Source of the DNA: Rostrohypoxylon terebratum
Lineage: Eukaryota; Ascomycota; Sordariomycetes; Xylariales; Hypoxylaceae
DNA: 64,000 nucleotides
Assembly (NCBI GenBank): GCA_022497145.1
Contig: MU385872.1
Span: 248,001 to 312,000, forward strand
Direction: 5' to 3'
Shown: positions 38,263-52,134 of the stretch, piece after piece
How the letters are laid out: each line of letters starts with the position of its first letter
How positions within the stretch are numbered: position 1 is the stretch's first letter
Notes under the pieces: generated by a model
The model's input: only the letters and a program-made list of their open reading frames with translations
What the model was told of the DNA's origin: nothing
The model's database searches: none
Made by a program: the position numbers and the translations under genes

Positions 38263-39623
38263 ATGGGCGCTTGCATGAGTTCGAATAAGGAGGAGGAGGA
38301 ACAGAAAAAGCGAAGTCAAGCTATCGACCGCGCACTTGATGAGGATTCCAAGAGATTGCGGAGAGAATGCAAAATCCTTCTGCTTGGTAGGTTTCTCGAT
38401 GCTTAACTATCGGGTCGTGTAGCTTAGGAACTAACCACGGCCCTCCAATAGGATCCGGCGAGAGCGGAAAGTCAACGATTGTGAAACAGATGAAGATTAT
38501 CCATTTGAAAGGTTACTCGGAAGATGAACTCTACAATTATCGCGCGACGGTTTTCAAGAATTTGATCGAATGCGCCAAGGCCATCATAATCGCGATGGAC
38601 CAGTTCGATATCGAGGCGAGCAACCAAGAGAATAAGGAATATTGTGATTATCTGTTAGGATATACCGTCGAATCAGGTCCTTCGGCGCATATCGAACAGA
38701 AGGTAGCTACGGCCGTACATGCCTTATGGCACGATCCTTGCATCGAGAGACTCATGCAGCACTCTACCGAGTTTTACTTGATGGATTCTGCCGAATAGTA
38801 AGTAGAATGACAAGCTTTCCGCTCGCACCTATACTTTATTTACACCACTCTAGTTTCTTCGACGAAGTAGCGCGAATATGTGCTCCAGATTACATGCCGA
38901 ACGAAATGGACGTCCTCCGCGCGCGAACAAAGACTACGGGTATTTACGAGACGCGATTTCAAATGGGGGCCCTCAGCATTCAGTAAGTAGTCAGGCATAC
39001 TACAGTTTCCACACGATCCGGATTCTAACCTGTGCGCCTAGCATGTTTGACGTCGGTGGGCAACGGAGCGAAAGGAAGAAGTGGATTCATTGCTTCGAGA
39101 ATGTTACCTCTATCATATTCTGCGTTGCCTTGAGCGAATACGACCAGGTGCTACTCGAGGAAAGCAGTCAGGTACGTTCCGAGAGATCACCGGAAGCCGA
39201 GTTCACGCAAACTAACGTTGTACTAGAATCGAATGATGGAGAGTCTGTTACTATTCGACTCAGTCGTCAATTCTAGATGGTTCATGAGAACAAGTATAAT
39301 ATTGTTCCTCAACAAAGTCGACATATTTAAAGTCAAGCTTCCTAGGTCGCCGCTGGGGAATTACTTCCCAGACTATTCTGGCGGCAACGATGTCAATAAA
39401 GCTGCGAAGTATCTCCTCTGGAGATTTAACCAGGTCAACAGGGCCCATCTCAATTTGTACCCTCAGTAGGTTTGACCTCTCAGAGGACTCTGTTTTTACT
39501 ATTGGCTAACACAAGCTGTCTAGTTTGACCCAAGCAACAGACACTTCGAATATCCGCCTGGTCTTTGCGGCAGTGAAGGAAACGATACTTAATAATGCGC
39601 TTAAGGATTCCGGCATCCTATGA
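38263..39623 (+). CDS. gna-3: Group III G-protein alpha subunit (GNA-3/GpaB type)
   Basis: Heterotrimeric G-protein alpha subunit that in Neurospora and Aspergillus relatives supports adenylate cyclase and controls conidiation, germination and carbon sensing. Exons are 38263-38386, 38452-38797, 38854-38982, 39042-39171, 39227-39465 and 39524-39623, giving 355 aa. Seen in the sequence: MGACMSS for N-myristoylation (G2) and palmitoylation (C4), P-loop GSGESGKST at 42-50, catalytic R181 and Mg-binding T184, DVGGQ at 203-207, NKVD at 272-275 and TQATDT near the end. The C-terminus SGIL has no pertussis-toxin cysteine, as usual for group III. Two ATGs are adjacent (38260 and 38263). I chose the second because only it exposes Gly2, and it has A at -3 and G at +4. 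Confidence 0.97.
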
Positions 39624-40362
39624 TTTTGTCTCTTATAACGTTCTGGCTCATCGAGGTATTATTCTCGTCTCTTACGAAGGCGAGGGACCACCAAAAGCAT
39701 TGGCGCGGAGTTTGGGGTAGGGTACCTGACGCAAAGTTTTTTCTTTTTTTCCTTCTGCTTCTTTTGTTTTCGCAAGGCGTCATGGACTGGACTTTTTTTT
39801 CGCGAAGGCTTTTAATATGTTTCGAGGCATATGGACACGAAGCGCGGAACGGAGACAGAAAAATTACAACTCGTCAGCGAAGAGTTCGGGCGAGAGAGAC
39901 GGTTAAATGTATTTCGTTTCTACTTAGATGGTTACTGCCCGATGCCGGAGAGAGTAAGGAGAAGAAGGGGAGAAAGGGAGAGAGCCACACACACTACCAT
40001 ATAGCAATTCGATACGATATCGACGACGGAAGCAGAAGGGGGGGGCAAGGCTAGACCAGACGTACTAGCAGAACAACGTTTCTTGAGCATATTGGGTACC
40101 TAACTTAGTAGGTAGCTCATAAACGGGCCCCTGTATTCCCGCGAGATAGCTGCCGTCGGGTTCCTCGATTGGGCCGACCTGCAACGGGTACTGTGCCTCA
40201 TTCATGACGTAAGTCTATGAGAAAGAATTTCCCTGGCGCCCGTAAGACGCAGCGGATACTAAAGATAATAAAGATCATGATTTAATTTTGCGTATATTCT
40301 GTTTCAAATGTGTTCTCAAGGGTACTACTCAACTAGGTACTCACTTCTATATATACTGAGAC

Positions 40363-40387
40363 AGGTAGGTAGGTAGGTAGGTAGGTA
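40363..40387. repeat. (AGGT)n tract
   Basis: About six AGGT units in a row, intergenic, same TAGG family as other tracts in the window. Confidence 0.95.
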
Positions 40388-41180
40388 CCTTTACGCGTCT
40401 TGGTAACATTTCAAAAGAAACCGTGTATGCGGCAGTGTGCGGGAAGGTTCACGCAAGGGACCCCAGTTTACGTGGTCTTACTATAAAAGATGAGGTACCT
40501 CAAAATCATCCCAATATCTCATCCCAATATCCGAGGTCCCGACTGCAGGAGGGCTACACGCATAGATATCTGTGTGGTACAACATTGCGTGGATTGTCTC
40601 ATAAGAAGCTGGTACCCCCTCCGAACCCTTTCAATAAGTTTGTTGAGGCTGTGGCCTGCTCGCGACTCGGGACTTGTTCGTCGTTCTCGTCTCGGGACCG
40701 TCCCCCCCAAGTTGTACAGATGCAAGGACAAAGAAGAACATCGCAAATTACTCTACATGCAGAACAGCATGCAGAACAGCAACCTAGAAGTTCTGTCAGG
40801 CGACCATATTACGAGATGAGAAGTAGCACTGAAAAAGCGTTATGGCATATCCAATGATGTGTAACGAGGTGCGGATGGTAACAATCAGATGGTGGGAGTT
40901 GATGCACTGAAACTCTACCCCAGTAACCGCCGTCTGCGCGTCTCAAACCACGGCAGCGTCCGGTCTTGCCAAGAGCTACGAAGTGGTTTTATATAGAAAT
41001 CCAGGTTCCAGGCTCCTATTAGAACGTCGAAAGACTTTGTTATTGAAGGCCAGACCAAAGCTGCCCCTCATAGCGCCAGCTTAGATGGACACACAAGTAT
41101 TCGCAAGGGAGCGAATACAATTTATGATGGATAAGAAAGATGGATCGTTCTAAATATATCACTCGAATTATATAGCTTCG

Positions 41181-41206
41181 TGTGTGATGTGTGATGTGTG
41201 ATGTGG
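41181..41206. repeat. Tandem TGTGTGA repeat
   Basis: Three near-perfect TGTGTGATG-type units followed by a degenerate GATGG end. Confidence 0.8.
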
Positions 41207-41640
41207 ATGGTGAATTTGAAATAATATATGAGCTTTAGTAGAAATAGTACATACTAGAGTCTAGTAGTCCTCAGGCTGAACCTATATTAGGTATTAGGTA
41301 TTAGGTTAATATTAGTTCAAGGTTAGCTTAAGAAGTCCTCTATCATCCCCCTATCATCCTATCATTCCGCGTATCCATACGAAAACTACCTAGTCCGCCC
41401 AAGCCCGACATACCTAGTAGCAGCCAGCAGCATAGGACGGTGGACCATAGGTAGGTAGGTACTAGGTAGCTATTAGGTACCTACATACCCCGCACTCTTT
41501 CCCAGCTCTTCCGCCAACTAGAAAAGATATATTCTCCCCATCACTTACATCCATACTTTGACGTCGTGTCAGTTGATAGGTGGCATTGAGCAACATTCAA
41601 CCTACACATACGCCTGCACGTAGTATGCAAGTATGTTGTG

Positions 41641-41669
41641 ATATCAAATGATATCAAATGATACCAAAT
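41641..41669. repeat. Tandem ATATCAAATG decamer
   Basis: Three tandem units; the third has one change (ATACCAAAT). Confidence 0.85.
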
Positions 41670-42365
41670 ATTAGTTCGACAGGGCAACAGGGAGGTTGCG
41701 TTCTACGATCACTATTCCTGCCGTTGATCACGTTTCCTCCTCTTCGGGGATACCTATGGATAGCACTTGCAGCTCCCACAAGCTCCAAGGTCGTCATTAT
41801 GCTTTAGCATCGAATGTTTCCTCTTTCTCTAACAGCATCGCAGCTTCCCAACTTTATAATTACCCTTGCAAAGATCCACTACTATTCTAGAGGGCCGATT
41901 GCACCTTATACTTGCCCACCTAGACTGAGTGCTTACCTACCTAGTAGTAGTTATAAATACATAAACACTACTCGGTAGAGGGGCTATCAAACTTATTACT
42001 TAGTACTTCTTTTCTTCTTTTATATCCACTCCTCATCCCCCAAGTTTGTATCCCTTTGTTTTCCCTTCAATATTTTTTTAGTCCTCTTCTCCCTTCCCCG
42101 TGTCTGTCCTCCATCCTTCATCCTCTAACTCATATTTCTAACCTTAACTCGAGGAAAAGAAGGTTGCTTGTGTTTGTGTTAAGTGGTCAGAAGCGAGAAG
42201 AGCGTCGTTCGTTGTTCGACTAAGGAACCGGAGCTCTATCTCCTCTCCCTACAAGCTCACCCTGCTAGCTCTATCACTGATCTCCATCCACAACCCCGCC
42301 CCCTCAGTTCCATCAACCCACCACCCTTCATTTTTACTTATAATTGGTTCCTTGGATCCAGCTAT

Positions 42366-42528
42366 GTAAGTAATCATCGCGCGCCAGCTAGTCTTGCATG
42401 CTTCCTTGGTCCTTTTTAGGTCCTTTAGGCCCTTCAGGCCTTTTATAATAAAGCGCAATGTCCGTTTCTCCCATCCTAACTAAGGGCTCTCTAGCTTTTC
42501 TGTCCTGGTTACCTCGTTTTGTTCCCAG
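42366..42528 (+). other. Probable 5' UTR intron of glycogen phosphorylase gene
   Basis: GTAAGT at 42366 follows CAGCTAT, CTAAC is at 42476-42480, and a pyrimidine run ends in TTGTTCCCAG at 42528. The order and quality match the coding introns of this window. Removing it would also remove the upstream ATG at 42459, which opens a short out-of-place reading frame. There is no transcript evidence. Confidence 0.5.
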
Positions 42529-42573
42529 GGGTAACTTCGAATTACAATAAGCCCTAGACTATATATTTCAAAA

Positions 42574-45500
42574 ATGGCTTCAACGGAACAGCGTCTTCCA
42601 AGTAGGGAGCGTCGCCCTTCGACGGCGGCCCCTATCGTCGATATTGTCGGTTCCGTGAGTCCCGCAGGAATCTCTCGTCCCAAGCATAAGCGCACGTTTA
42701 CAGGTTTCGGAGCCAGTGAGATCAAAAGCGTAGAAGGTTCGTATAAGTCTTTGTACCTCTCTCCCTATAGCTGTAGTAGCTCGTTTCTTCAACTCGAATC
42801 ATTCTTATGCCGAATCGCCTATTAACCCGATGGTATCCGTATAGCGGCGATCCCCGAACCTCAACGTGAAGTATGGACCAAGCACCAATTCGAAGGCTTC
42901 AAGACGAAAGAGGAATTTGAAAAGGAGGTCGTTCGTCATGTAGAGACAACCTTGGCTCGTAGCATGTTTAACTGCGACGAGTCGGCCGCATACTCAGCTA
43001 CCAGCTTGGCGTTCCGTGATCGCCTAATTAAAGAGTGGAACAAGACTCAGCAGCGCCAGACCTTCACTGACAGCAAGCGCGTCTACTATCTTAGTTTAGA
43101 ATTTTTGATGGGACGCGCTCTAGACAATGCTATGCTCAACGTCGGTGCCAAAACCACTGCTAAAGGTGCGGATTAAGTCACCCAATCCTGGTGGTATCCA
43201 TGGATATTCTGTTAATATAATTTTGCCGCAGATGGTCTTTCCGAACTCGGATTCCGCATCGAGGACATCATAGGCCAAGAACACGATGCTGCGCTAGGAA
43301 ATGGTGGTCTTGGACGTCTTGCAGCTTGTTTCCTCGATAGTCTTGCGTCTCTGAACTTCCCTGCCTGGGGTTACGGTTTGAGATATCGTTATGGTATCTT
43401 CAAGCAGGAGATCATTGATGGATATCAAGTCGAGGTGCCTGATTACTGGCTTGACTTCAACCCCTGGGAATTTCCAAGACATGATGTTACAGTCGATGTG
43501 AGTTACTGCTTGAACTACACTCAATTCGTACAGAATATTGCTTAACAAAAACACAGATTCAATTCTACGGTAATGTTCGTAAGAGCCAAGATGAAAATGG
43601 GAAGACGATAGCGTTTTGGGAAGGCGGCGAAATTGTAACCGCTGTAGCTTACGATGTACCAATCCCCGGATATGACACACCATCAACCAACAATCTGCGA
43701 TTATGGTCTAGCAAAGCCGCCAGCGGCGAATTCGACTTCCAAAAGTTCAACAGTGGAGAGTATGAGAGCTCAGTAGCTGACCAGCAACGAGCTGAGACTA
43801 TCAGCGCCGTGCTATACCCGAATGACAATCTAGACCGTGGAAAGGAATTACGTCTCAAGCAACAATACTTCTGGGTTGCCGCTTCGCTCTATGATATCGT
43901 CCGTCGATTCAAGAAGACAAAGCGTGCTTGGAGCGAATTCCCTGACCAAGTTGCAATCCAGCTTAACGATACTCACCCGACTCTAGCTATCGTAGAACTT
44001 CAGCGTATTTTGGTAGATGTCGAAGGCCTCGAATGGGACGAGGCATGGAGGATAGTCACATCGACCGTGAGTTATAACGAATTCTTTTATTTCACGTTTC
44101 CATGCTAATCTAGATTTAGTTTGGATATACCAATCATACTGTCTTGCCCGAGGCACTGGAGAAGTGGCCTGTTGGGCTCATGCAGCACCTCCTACCTCGT
44201 CACCTCCAGATCATCTACGACATCAATCTTTTCTTCTTACAAACTGTAGAAAAGAAATTCCCGGATGATCGGGATATGCTACGTCGGGTTTCCATCATTG
44301 AGGAATCCCAACCAAAGATGGTCCGAATGGCGTACTTAGCAGTTGTTGGCTCCCACAAGGTCAACGGTGTCGCTGAGCTTCATTCGGATCTCATCCAGAC
44401 AACTATTTTCAAGGACTTCGTTACCATTTTTGGAGCTGACAAGTTTACCAATGTTACGAATGGAATCACGCCACGAAGGTGGCTGCATCAAGCAAACCCT
44501 CGACTTTCAGAGCTCATCGCTAGCAAGACCGGCGGCTATGATTTCCTCAAGGATCTCACCCTTCTGAACAAGCTAGAGGCGTTCGTTGATGATAAGGCAT
44601 TCAGGAAGGAGTGGGCCGAGATCAAGTATGCTAACAAGGTCCGTCTCGCGAAGTATATCAAGAACACCACGGACATTACGGTCAACCCATCAGCTCTATT
44701 CGACGTCCAAGTAAAGAGAATCCATGAGTATAAGCGACAACAACTAAACATCTTTGGTGTCATTTACCGGTATCTGAAATTGAAGGAGTTAAGTCCTGAA
44801 GAGAGGAAGAAGCAACTACCCCGCGTCTCGATCTTCGGTGGAAAAGCAGCGCCTGGTTACTGGATGGCTAAGCAAATCATCCATCTCATCAATAGCGTCG
44901 GCGCTGTCGTTAACAATGACCCCGATATTGGTGACCTTCTCAAGGTTGTTTTCTTAGAAGACTACAACGTTAGCAAGGCGGAGATGATCACTCCTGCCTC
45001 TGACCTCAGTGAACATATTTCAACTGCAGGTACCGAGTGAGTAACAAATTCAATGATTTGGCTAATTGAAGACTAACACTAGAGTAGGGCATCTGGAACC
45101 AGCAACATGAAGTTCGTACTGAACGGTGGTTTGATTATTGGAACTTGTGACGGTGCCAACGTAAGCTATTCCTAATGTCTCTTGAAACCACAAACTTACA
45201 AATTATAGATCGAAATCACTCGAGAAATCGGCCAAGAAAATATTTTCCTCTTCGGTACACTGTCCGAGGATGTTGAGGATCTACGGCACGCTCATACTTA
45301 CGGTTCTCATGCCGTTGATGCCGGTCTCAACCAGGTATTTGAAGCGATCAAAAGTGGCAAATTTGGTGACTCTCAAGACTTCAATGCACTCATCTCAGCT
45401 GTTCGGGACCACGGCGATTATTACCTGGTGTCGGACGATTTCCAGTCGTATATCGATACTCAGAAGATGGCGGACGAGGAATACCGTAATCAAGACGAGT

Positions 45501-45616
45501 GGGTGTCCAAGTGCATTCGCAGCGTCGCGAGAATGGGCTTCTTCAGCTCTGACAGATGTATCAACGAGTACGCGGAGGAAATCTGGAACGTGGAGCCTCT
45601 AGCTGTAAATGCCTAA
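42574..45616 (+). CDS. GPH1: Glycogen phosphorylase
   Basis: PLP-dependent enzyme releasing glucose-1-phosphate from glycogen in the cytosol. Exons are 42574-42736, 42845-43165, 43232-43497, 43557-44066, 44120-45036, 45088-45160 and 45209-45616, giving 885 aa, the usual fungal length. The N-terminal extension ends in [15 protein letters not shown]43 in the TGF motif aligns with the regulatory phospho-threonine of yeast Gph1. Further marks are [47 protein letters not shown], and the cofactor site [10 protein letters not shown] with PLP lysine K734, followed by GTCDGANIEI. All six introns (48-108 nt) close in frame; the fifth splits E726. Yeast GPH1 responds to stress through Msn2/4 and to PKA, which matches the signalling genes nearby. 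The gene is intact. Confidence 0.97.
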
Positions 45617-46787
45617 GCATTAAGCACCATTTCTCAAATTCGGGCTGGAATATGTGCATCCAGGGGTTGAGATTAGGAACCCGCCAGCTGTCTGGCAAAT
45701 ACCTAGGTATCAAGGCGGAAAGAGTGGTTTCCGAACTGGGAATGGGTTGTCGTGGAGTCGAAATAGGCTACGATTATGAATAGCATTTCCAATATCAGTA
45801 CCTAATATGCAATATTTTGTTTACGCGCTATGGCTTTTATGGTTCTTGCCTTCTTCTATATCAATGTTTATTCTAAGACTGGTGGATGGATACCTCCACC
45901 CTTGGCTAGGAAAAGGGGATTCTAGGTCCTCGAAGGTCAGATAAGGGACTAATTATCGTGATGCTTGGCTTTGCCTCCTACTTATGTCATGATATCTTCG
46001 TAGGTTCGCGAAGAGTTGCCTAGCTATTATCTATTATCTATTGGACAAAAAGCTAAAAGGTAATTAGAGCATGAGTCAAAGCCTAGAATGTTCGTCTGCA
46101 TCCCGCGAAGAGTTTAGTTACGATGATGTCACCGAACATAGTCTTCTTACATTTGGGTTGGGTTATTGCTAGCGTGGCCGCAAGTCGAGAGACATGCACA
46201 CATATCAACTCACGTTAGGGAAGGGCTGAGGGGGTCAGCAGAATGGCTAACCTAGTTGATGGTAACGGTGACGAGGATCATAGAGGTATGAGGGTATGAG
46301 GGTATCAGAGTGGAGGAATATTTACAGATGCTTCCCGACGATCGATAACCTTATAGGTGAGTGATCGTCAGGGTCCAGTTGTTTATTTCTGAATAGGATC
46401 TTGGAGAAGGCGACTGGGGGCAAATATGGCAGGAACGTTACGTGATGTGATGTGATGTGCGGAATGGGCGTATGCGAGGAACGTATTGGAATAAGTCAAG
46501 AGGTAAGGTAGGTATGTATGCAAAGACTATTCGTCGCTTATTCCCGTATCATGAAGATATCACGGATGGATGATTCTTTTACGTTGGAGTTTTTGGAAAG
46601 GGTGACGTCAACTGGTAGAAGTTGGAGCTGCGGAGTAATACACAAATTACCTAAGAGGGGGAAAAAGCTGAAGTCTAATCCGATTACATAATCCGAGAAT
46701 CAGGCAAGGGTGACCGCCCTGCGAATAGTCTCAAGTTTATTGCTCACCTACTGAGAAGGCTCGAATGTCAGTTAATGGAACGTTTCA

Positions 46788-46814
46788 CAGCATTACCAGC
46801 ATTACCAGCATTAC
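46788..46814. repeat. Tandem CAGCATTAC nonamer
   Basis: Three perfect copies of a 9-nt unit. Confidence 0.95.
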
Positions 46815-47670
46815 ATAAGGAGGGAAAGCTCCGGGTTAACTTACGTGCACATGCGCAAAATCAATATCCGACAGAACAAATCCACGACCACTCCAAATAC
46901 TCCAAATCCTCGGAAGGCTCTCCAGACTATTCCCCGATTGCGACGGGAGACTATAGCCTACGTCATCGTAATGTAGCCTTGCTTTGCGATTCTTCCCATG
47001 TGGTCACTAATGCGGCTTGCCAGGGACGAACCGGGTCTCTTAGATGGCCCAACATACCCATTTAGGTAATGGTGAGCTGAACTACCGTAACTACTAGGTA
47101 GTTCTACGTCAAATGATGGAGTATCTCTTTTTCTTTTATAGGTTGTTGATATAACGAGGTTAGCGATATGACTGGCGTTTCTTTTCTGCAGACCGCTTCG
47201 TCAAGACTTGTCCTTAGAATGAGACTTAGGCTGCTTAGGTAGTCACGAGCCCCTTTTCTCGTTTCGGGACAGATTTGACATGCAGAGGTGGGAAACGGGA
47301 AACTGTGCTGACTTCCAGCATCGGCGATGGCGCACTAAGAATTCGATTGTCGGATACCTCGCGAGGGAATGCCGGTTATGCGGTCGGGATGCTGAGCTAA
47401 ACGGGCGGCCAACGTGCTCCTCTATATCGCCTTGTATCGTCCCATTTGTACCTAGATGGCTGAATCTAGAAGCAAGGCACATATCACCTAGCAGCGTGGT
47501 TCTTTCTTGGAGCCTCTTTTATTGCACTTCATACCTAGGTAGCTAGCACTAGTAGAATTACTATCAGTAATCCATCTATACGCGCGGCCAACGCGGTACT
47601 AGAAGCTGGAGATTTCTACTAGGTAAGTTAGGTACTTCAATCGATGAAAATTCTTTCCAACCTGAAGGTA

Positions 47671-47698
47671 CCTCTACCTCTACCTCTACCTCTACCTA
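47671..47698. repeat. (CCTCTA)n hexamer tract
   Basis: Four perfect CCTCTA units followed by CCTA; a six-base relative of the CCTA tracts common in this window. Confidence 0.9.
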
Positions 47699-50519
47699 CC
47701 CAGTAGTGCTTGCTTGGCAAAGGAGGGGCAGAACTTAGAAGAGCCGAGCTAGGAGTAACGCTTTTCAAGTGACGTCATATTTCTTTAAGGAGAAACTCGT
47801 GAGATCTGATTGGTCAATAGCCTTCTTATAGAGCAAGCCAGCTTACCACTTTCGTATTGGCTTCGATGCTAGTACTGCCAGTAGTGCTAGGTATATCTCT
47901 GTTTCGTTGTTGAACCTCCAACATTTCTAATACTTCCAATACCACATGTACCTTTCTATTATACCTAGTAGTTGATAAGATGTAATGCGTGTGATAGTTC
48001 CTTCGCCTCCACGGGCCATTAGCTATCACATACCACATCCTCGAGCTTGGCCGGCCGTCTTCGGAAGCAGAAGAGTTCGAACAGAGTACAAAGTCGAAAA
48101 TGAGAAGAAACTCTGCCGAAGAAGCCAGACTCTTCGGCGTTATTAGCCTACCATTAGCCATTAGCGTCGCACTCACCAAGCAGACCAAGCAAAGGCTGGC
48201 ACACGAAGATGGCACATCGTTCTACCTACTTGTCAACTCAACAAATCTTCCACTTAGCTGCGAGCTAGCCTGCAAGACTGGTTACTGTATGTAGTACCCT
48301 ACGTGCTGGGCTGTGGGACGCAGGTGAGGTGGTGAACCAAACATGTCCTAGCTGCCGCCACAACTCGAACAATGACTGGTGAGCTCGACGGCACTAAGAG
48401 ACAACACCACAGCTTGACCTGTAGGTTAGTCACAAATGTAACCCACAAGATTAAGAGCCCCATGCCATGTCATTTCCAATAATGACTTCTCTCTCGATTT
48501 TTGCTGTGTCTCTAAGGAAGCACAAGACCGTGAAATGGCCACCAGATATGATGGTTTCGTGGTGTTGTAGTATCTTGAAGGTGGTTATCTCAGCCTCTGA
48601 TACCCGATGCTTTCCTAGGAGAAAGTCAGAACCATAGACGAGACAACAGGTGTCAAGGTAACAAATTTATGGTAGCTTCAACGGGCCGATCCTCGTACAA
48701 CAATACATGGACGGACCCTCATTCTTCCCACCAATTCGATCACGGCTTGGGTCTGTTTATATTGTATACATCGCCTATCAACGGGTGCCAGTAGAGATCG
48801 GCACTCTCACTGTACACACCACGTGCGATTAGGTTCGCATTAAGATTCTTGGAATGTTCAGGACGGCAATTTTAGCAATTCCCATCTTGTTTTTTGTCGC
48901 GCTTTTGCGTGTGCACATGTGTACCTAGTAGGTATCCGCGGATGTCTTACGGGTAAGCGCTTAATCTTGTCGCTCTGCTGTCTCGGTTGCTATTCATAGA
49001 CATGCCAAACTGCCCCGGCATTTTGGTTCGAAATTCAAATATTCTCTGTCTTCTCATGCGCAGAGAAAAATAAAGGCTTCGCGATTTGTACGAGAAGCAC
49101 ATATGTAAGAGCTGCCATCTTGGGGAACCGATCGCAAGTTCTCTGGCAGGTAGGTGGCAGAAATTGGGAAACATCAGATAACTCTGCATCGAGCTAGGCG
49201 AAACGGTTTCGTCCCCTGCGTATTGATTGATGTTTCTGATATGTTTGCTGTTCTGGGCGTTATGAATCCAGCCTATATTCTTCTCCCGACGCTGCAACAC
49301 AAGAGAGACAAAGCGGCTCGAATTTAATAACGCATTTTCCATATATTTTTCATTCATTTTCCATTACCGGTAGGCTTCAAGGTTTTTGATTTTTTCGATA
49401 ACTGACAGAAAATAAAAAACGAGGAACGAGAAACGACACCTGTTGTTTAGAGGACCTCAGACTTCAGTCCTTCATAAGTGGGCCTCTCATCTCTCCCACT
49501 CTTGCTCTTGCTTGGTCTATTAGTCGAGATTTCAAATCTGCCCAAAGTGAGTAGCCCCCCAGAAAAAGTGATAACTGAGTTTTTTTTTCTTTTTTTGTAC
49601 AAGTACTCACCTGTCGCGCGAGTCCTGCAGCTACCAGCGGATCAATTATATGTACAGTACTTGCAGAGGAGTACTTGCAGATGTAAGTAGCTGGTAGCTG
49701 TTCTTTCCATCGGATAGCATCAGCCACTTGTCACGGTCGGTCGCAACGCCGCATTGTCCAGGGAAGACCCAGCAGATATTCATCCATATGATACGTGCCT
49801 TAGCGTGTCTACTATCTACATAGCTACCTAGTAGTAGCTAAAGTACTAAAAAGTAACTTTAGTAGGTACCTAAGTCTTTGCTGTGGCTTCCCTGCGGTTT
49901 CTCAGTGGTTTTACATACCTAAAAACCCTCGATCGCGATCGCCACCGCTGGAGAAGGAAGGCACACTCGAATCGCCGTTCCGGTACGTGTTTCCAAACCT
50001 TATCCACAGCACAGCCCAGCCCAACTTCGAAGTTCGAAAAATCCTGTTCTTTCTTCCCACATTTTCCCATCTGTTAAACCTAACGGCATTTCGAGATTGC
50101 CATTTACTTTTAAGTTCTATTACTTCTTCTGTAGACTAAAAAAGTCGAGAAGAAAAAAAGAAAGAAGGATTAAAAAAAACAATTATTAGACGGAATCAAA
50201 CTGATAGTCACCTCTTACCTCTTACGTCCTATTGAAATTAAAAACTGCGGCACCTAACCTGGCTTATATTACGATAGCGATCCACGCAGCCACGGTACTT
50301 TCAGCTATCCCTACCTCCTACTACCTAGTATCTGTACTGTACACGAAATTTAATTGTTCCTGGGTCACTCTGCCCCTCGTTTTTCGCCCCCTCGTTCGAT
50401 AGCTGACGGAACAACCACCCATCCCTCTCTCTCTCTCTACGCCTTTTTTTTTTCGATCGTCGTTCAACCCTTTTCGTACCTCACAACCCGCCTCTTCCAA
50501 ATATTGTTCGACATTCGCC

Positions 50520-52134
<1,615 letters not shown>

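Larger units (their letters stand above)
39624..42573. other. Intergenic between Galpha and glycogen phosphorylase
   Basis: The first part should be the Galpha 3' UTR, T-rich near 39740-39800. The second part is the glycogen phosphorylase promoter and leader. A 144-codon frame at 40423-40857 and one at 39620-40054 show no domain or coding-like conservation and I leave them out. A TATAAATA sequence lies at 41952-41959 and an AGGGG stress-type core at 41979-41983. Confidence 0.55.
45617..50519. other. Intergenic between glycogen phosphorylase and Hog1 kinase
   Basis: 4.9 kb with no supported gene. Frames of 129 and 136 codons on the minus strand (47826-48215, 48947-49357) show no motif and are split by competing frames. 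Tandem repeats occur at 46442-46459 (TGTGA), 46788-46814 and 47671-47698. The last ~300 nt are pyrimidine-rich and act as the kinase promoter/leader; two CCCCT cores lie at 50373-50377 and 50387-50391. Confidence 0.55.

Noticed and set aside
39620..40054. 144-codon frame directly after the Galpha stop
   Set aside because: It overlaps the Galpha stop in another frame and spans T-rich 3' UTR-like sequence; the poly-Phe/Leu stretch comes from T runs.
40423..40857. 144-codon frame in the Galpha-glycogen phosphorylase gap
   Set aside because: A second plus frame and a minus frame are also open here, and no domain is visible.
47826..49357. Minus-strand frames of 129 and 136 codons
   Set aside because: No motif, no splice partners, and competing frames on the plus strand.
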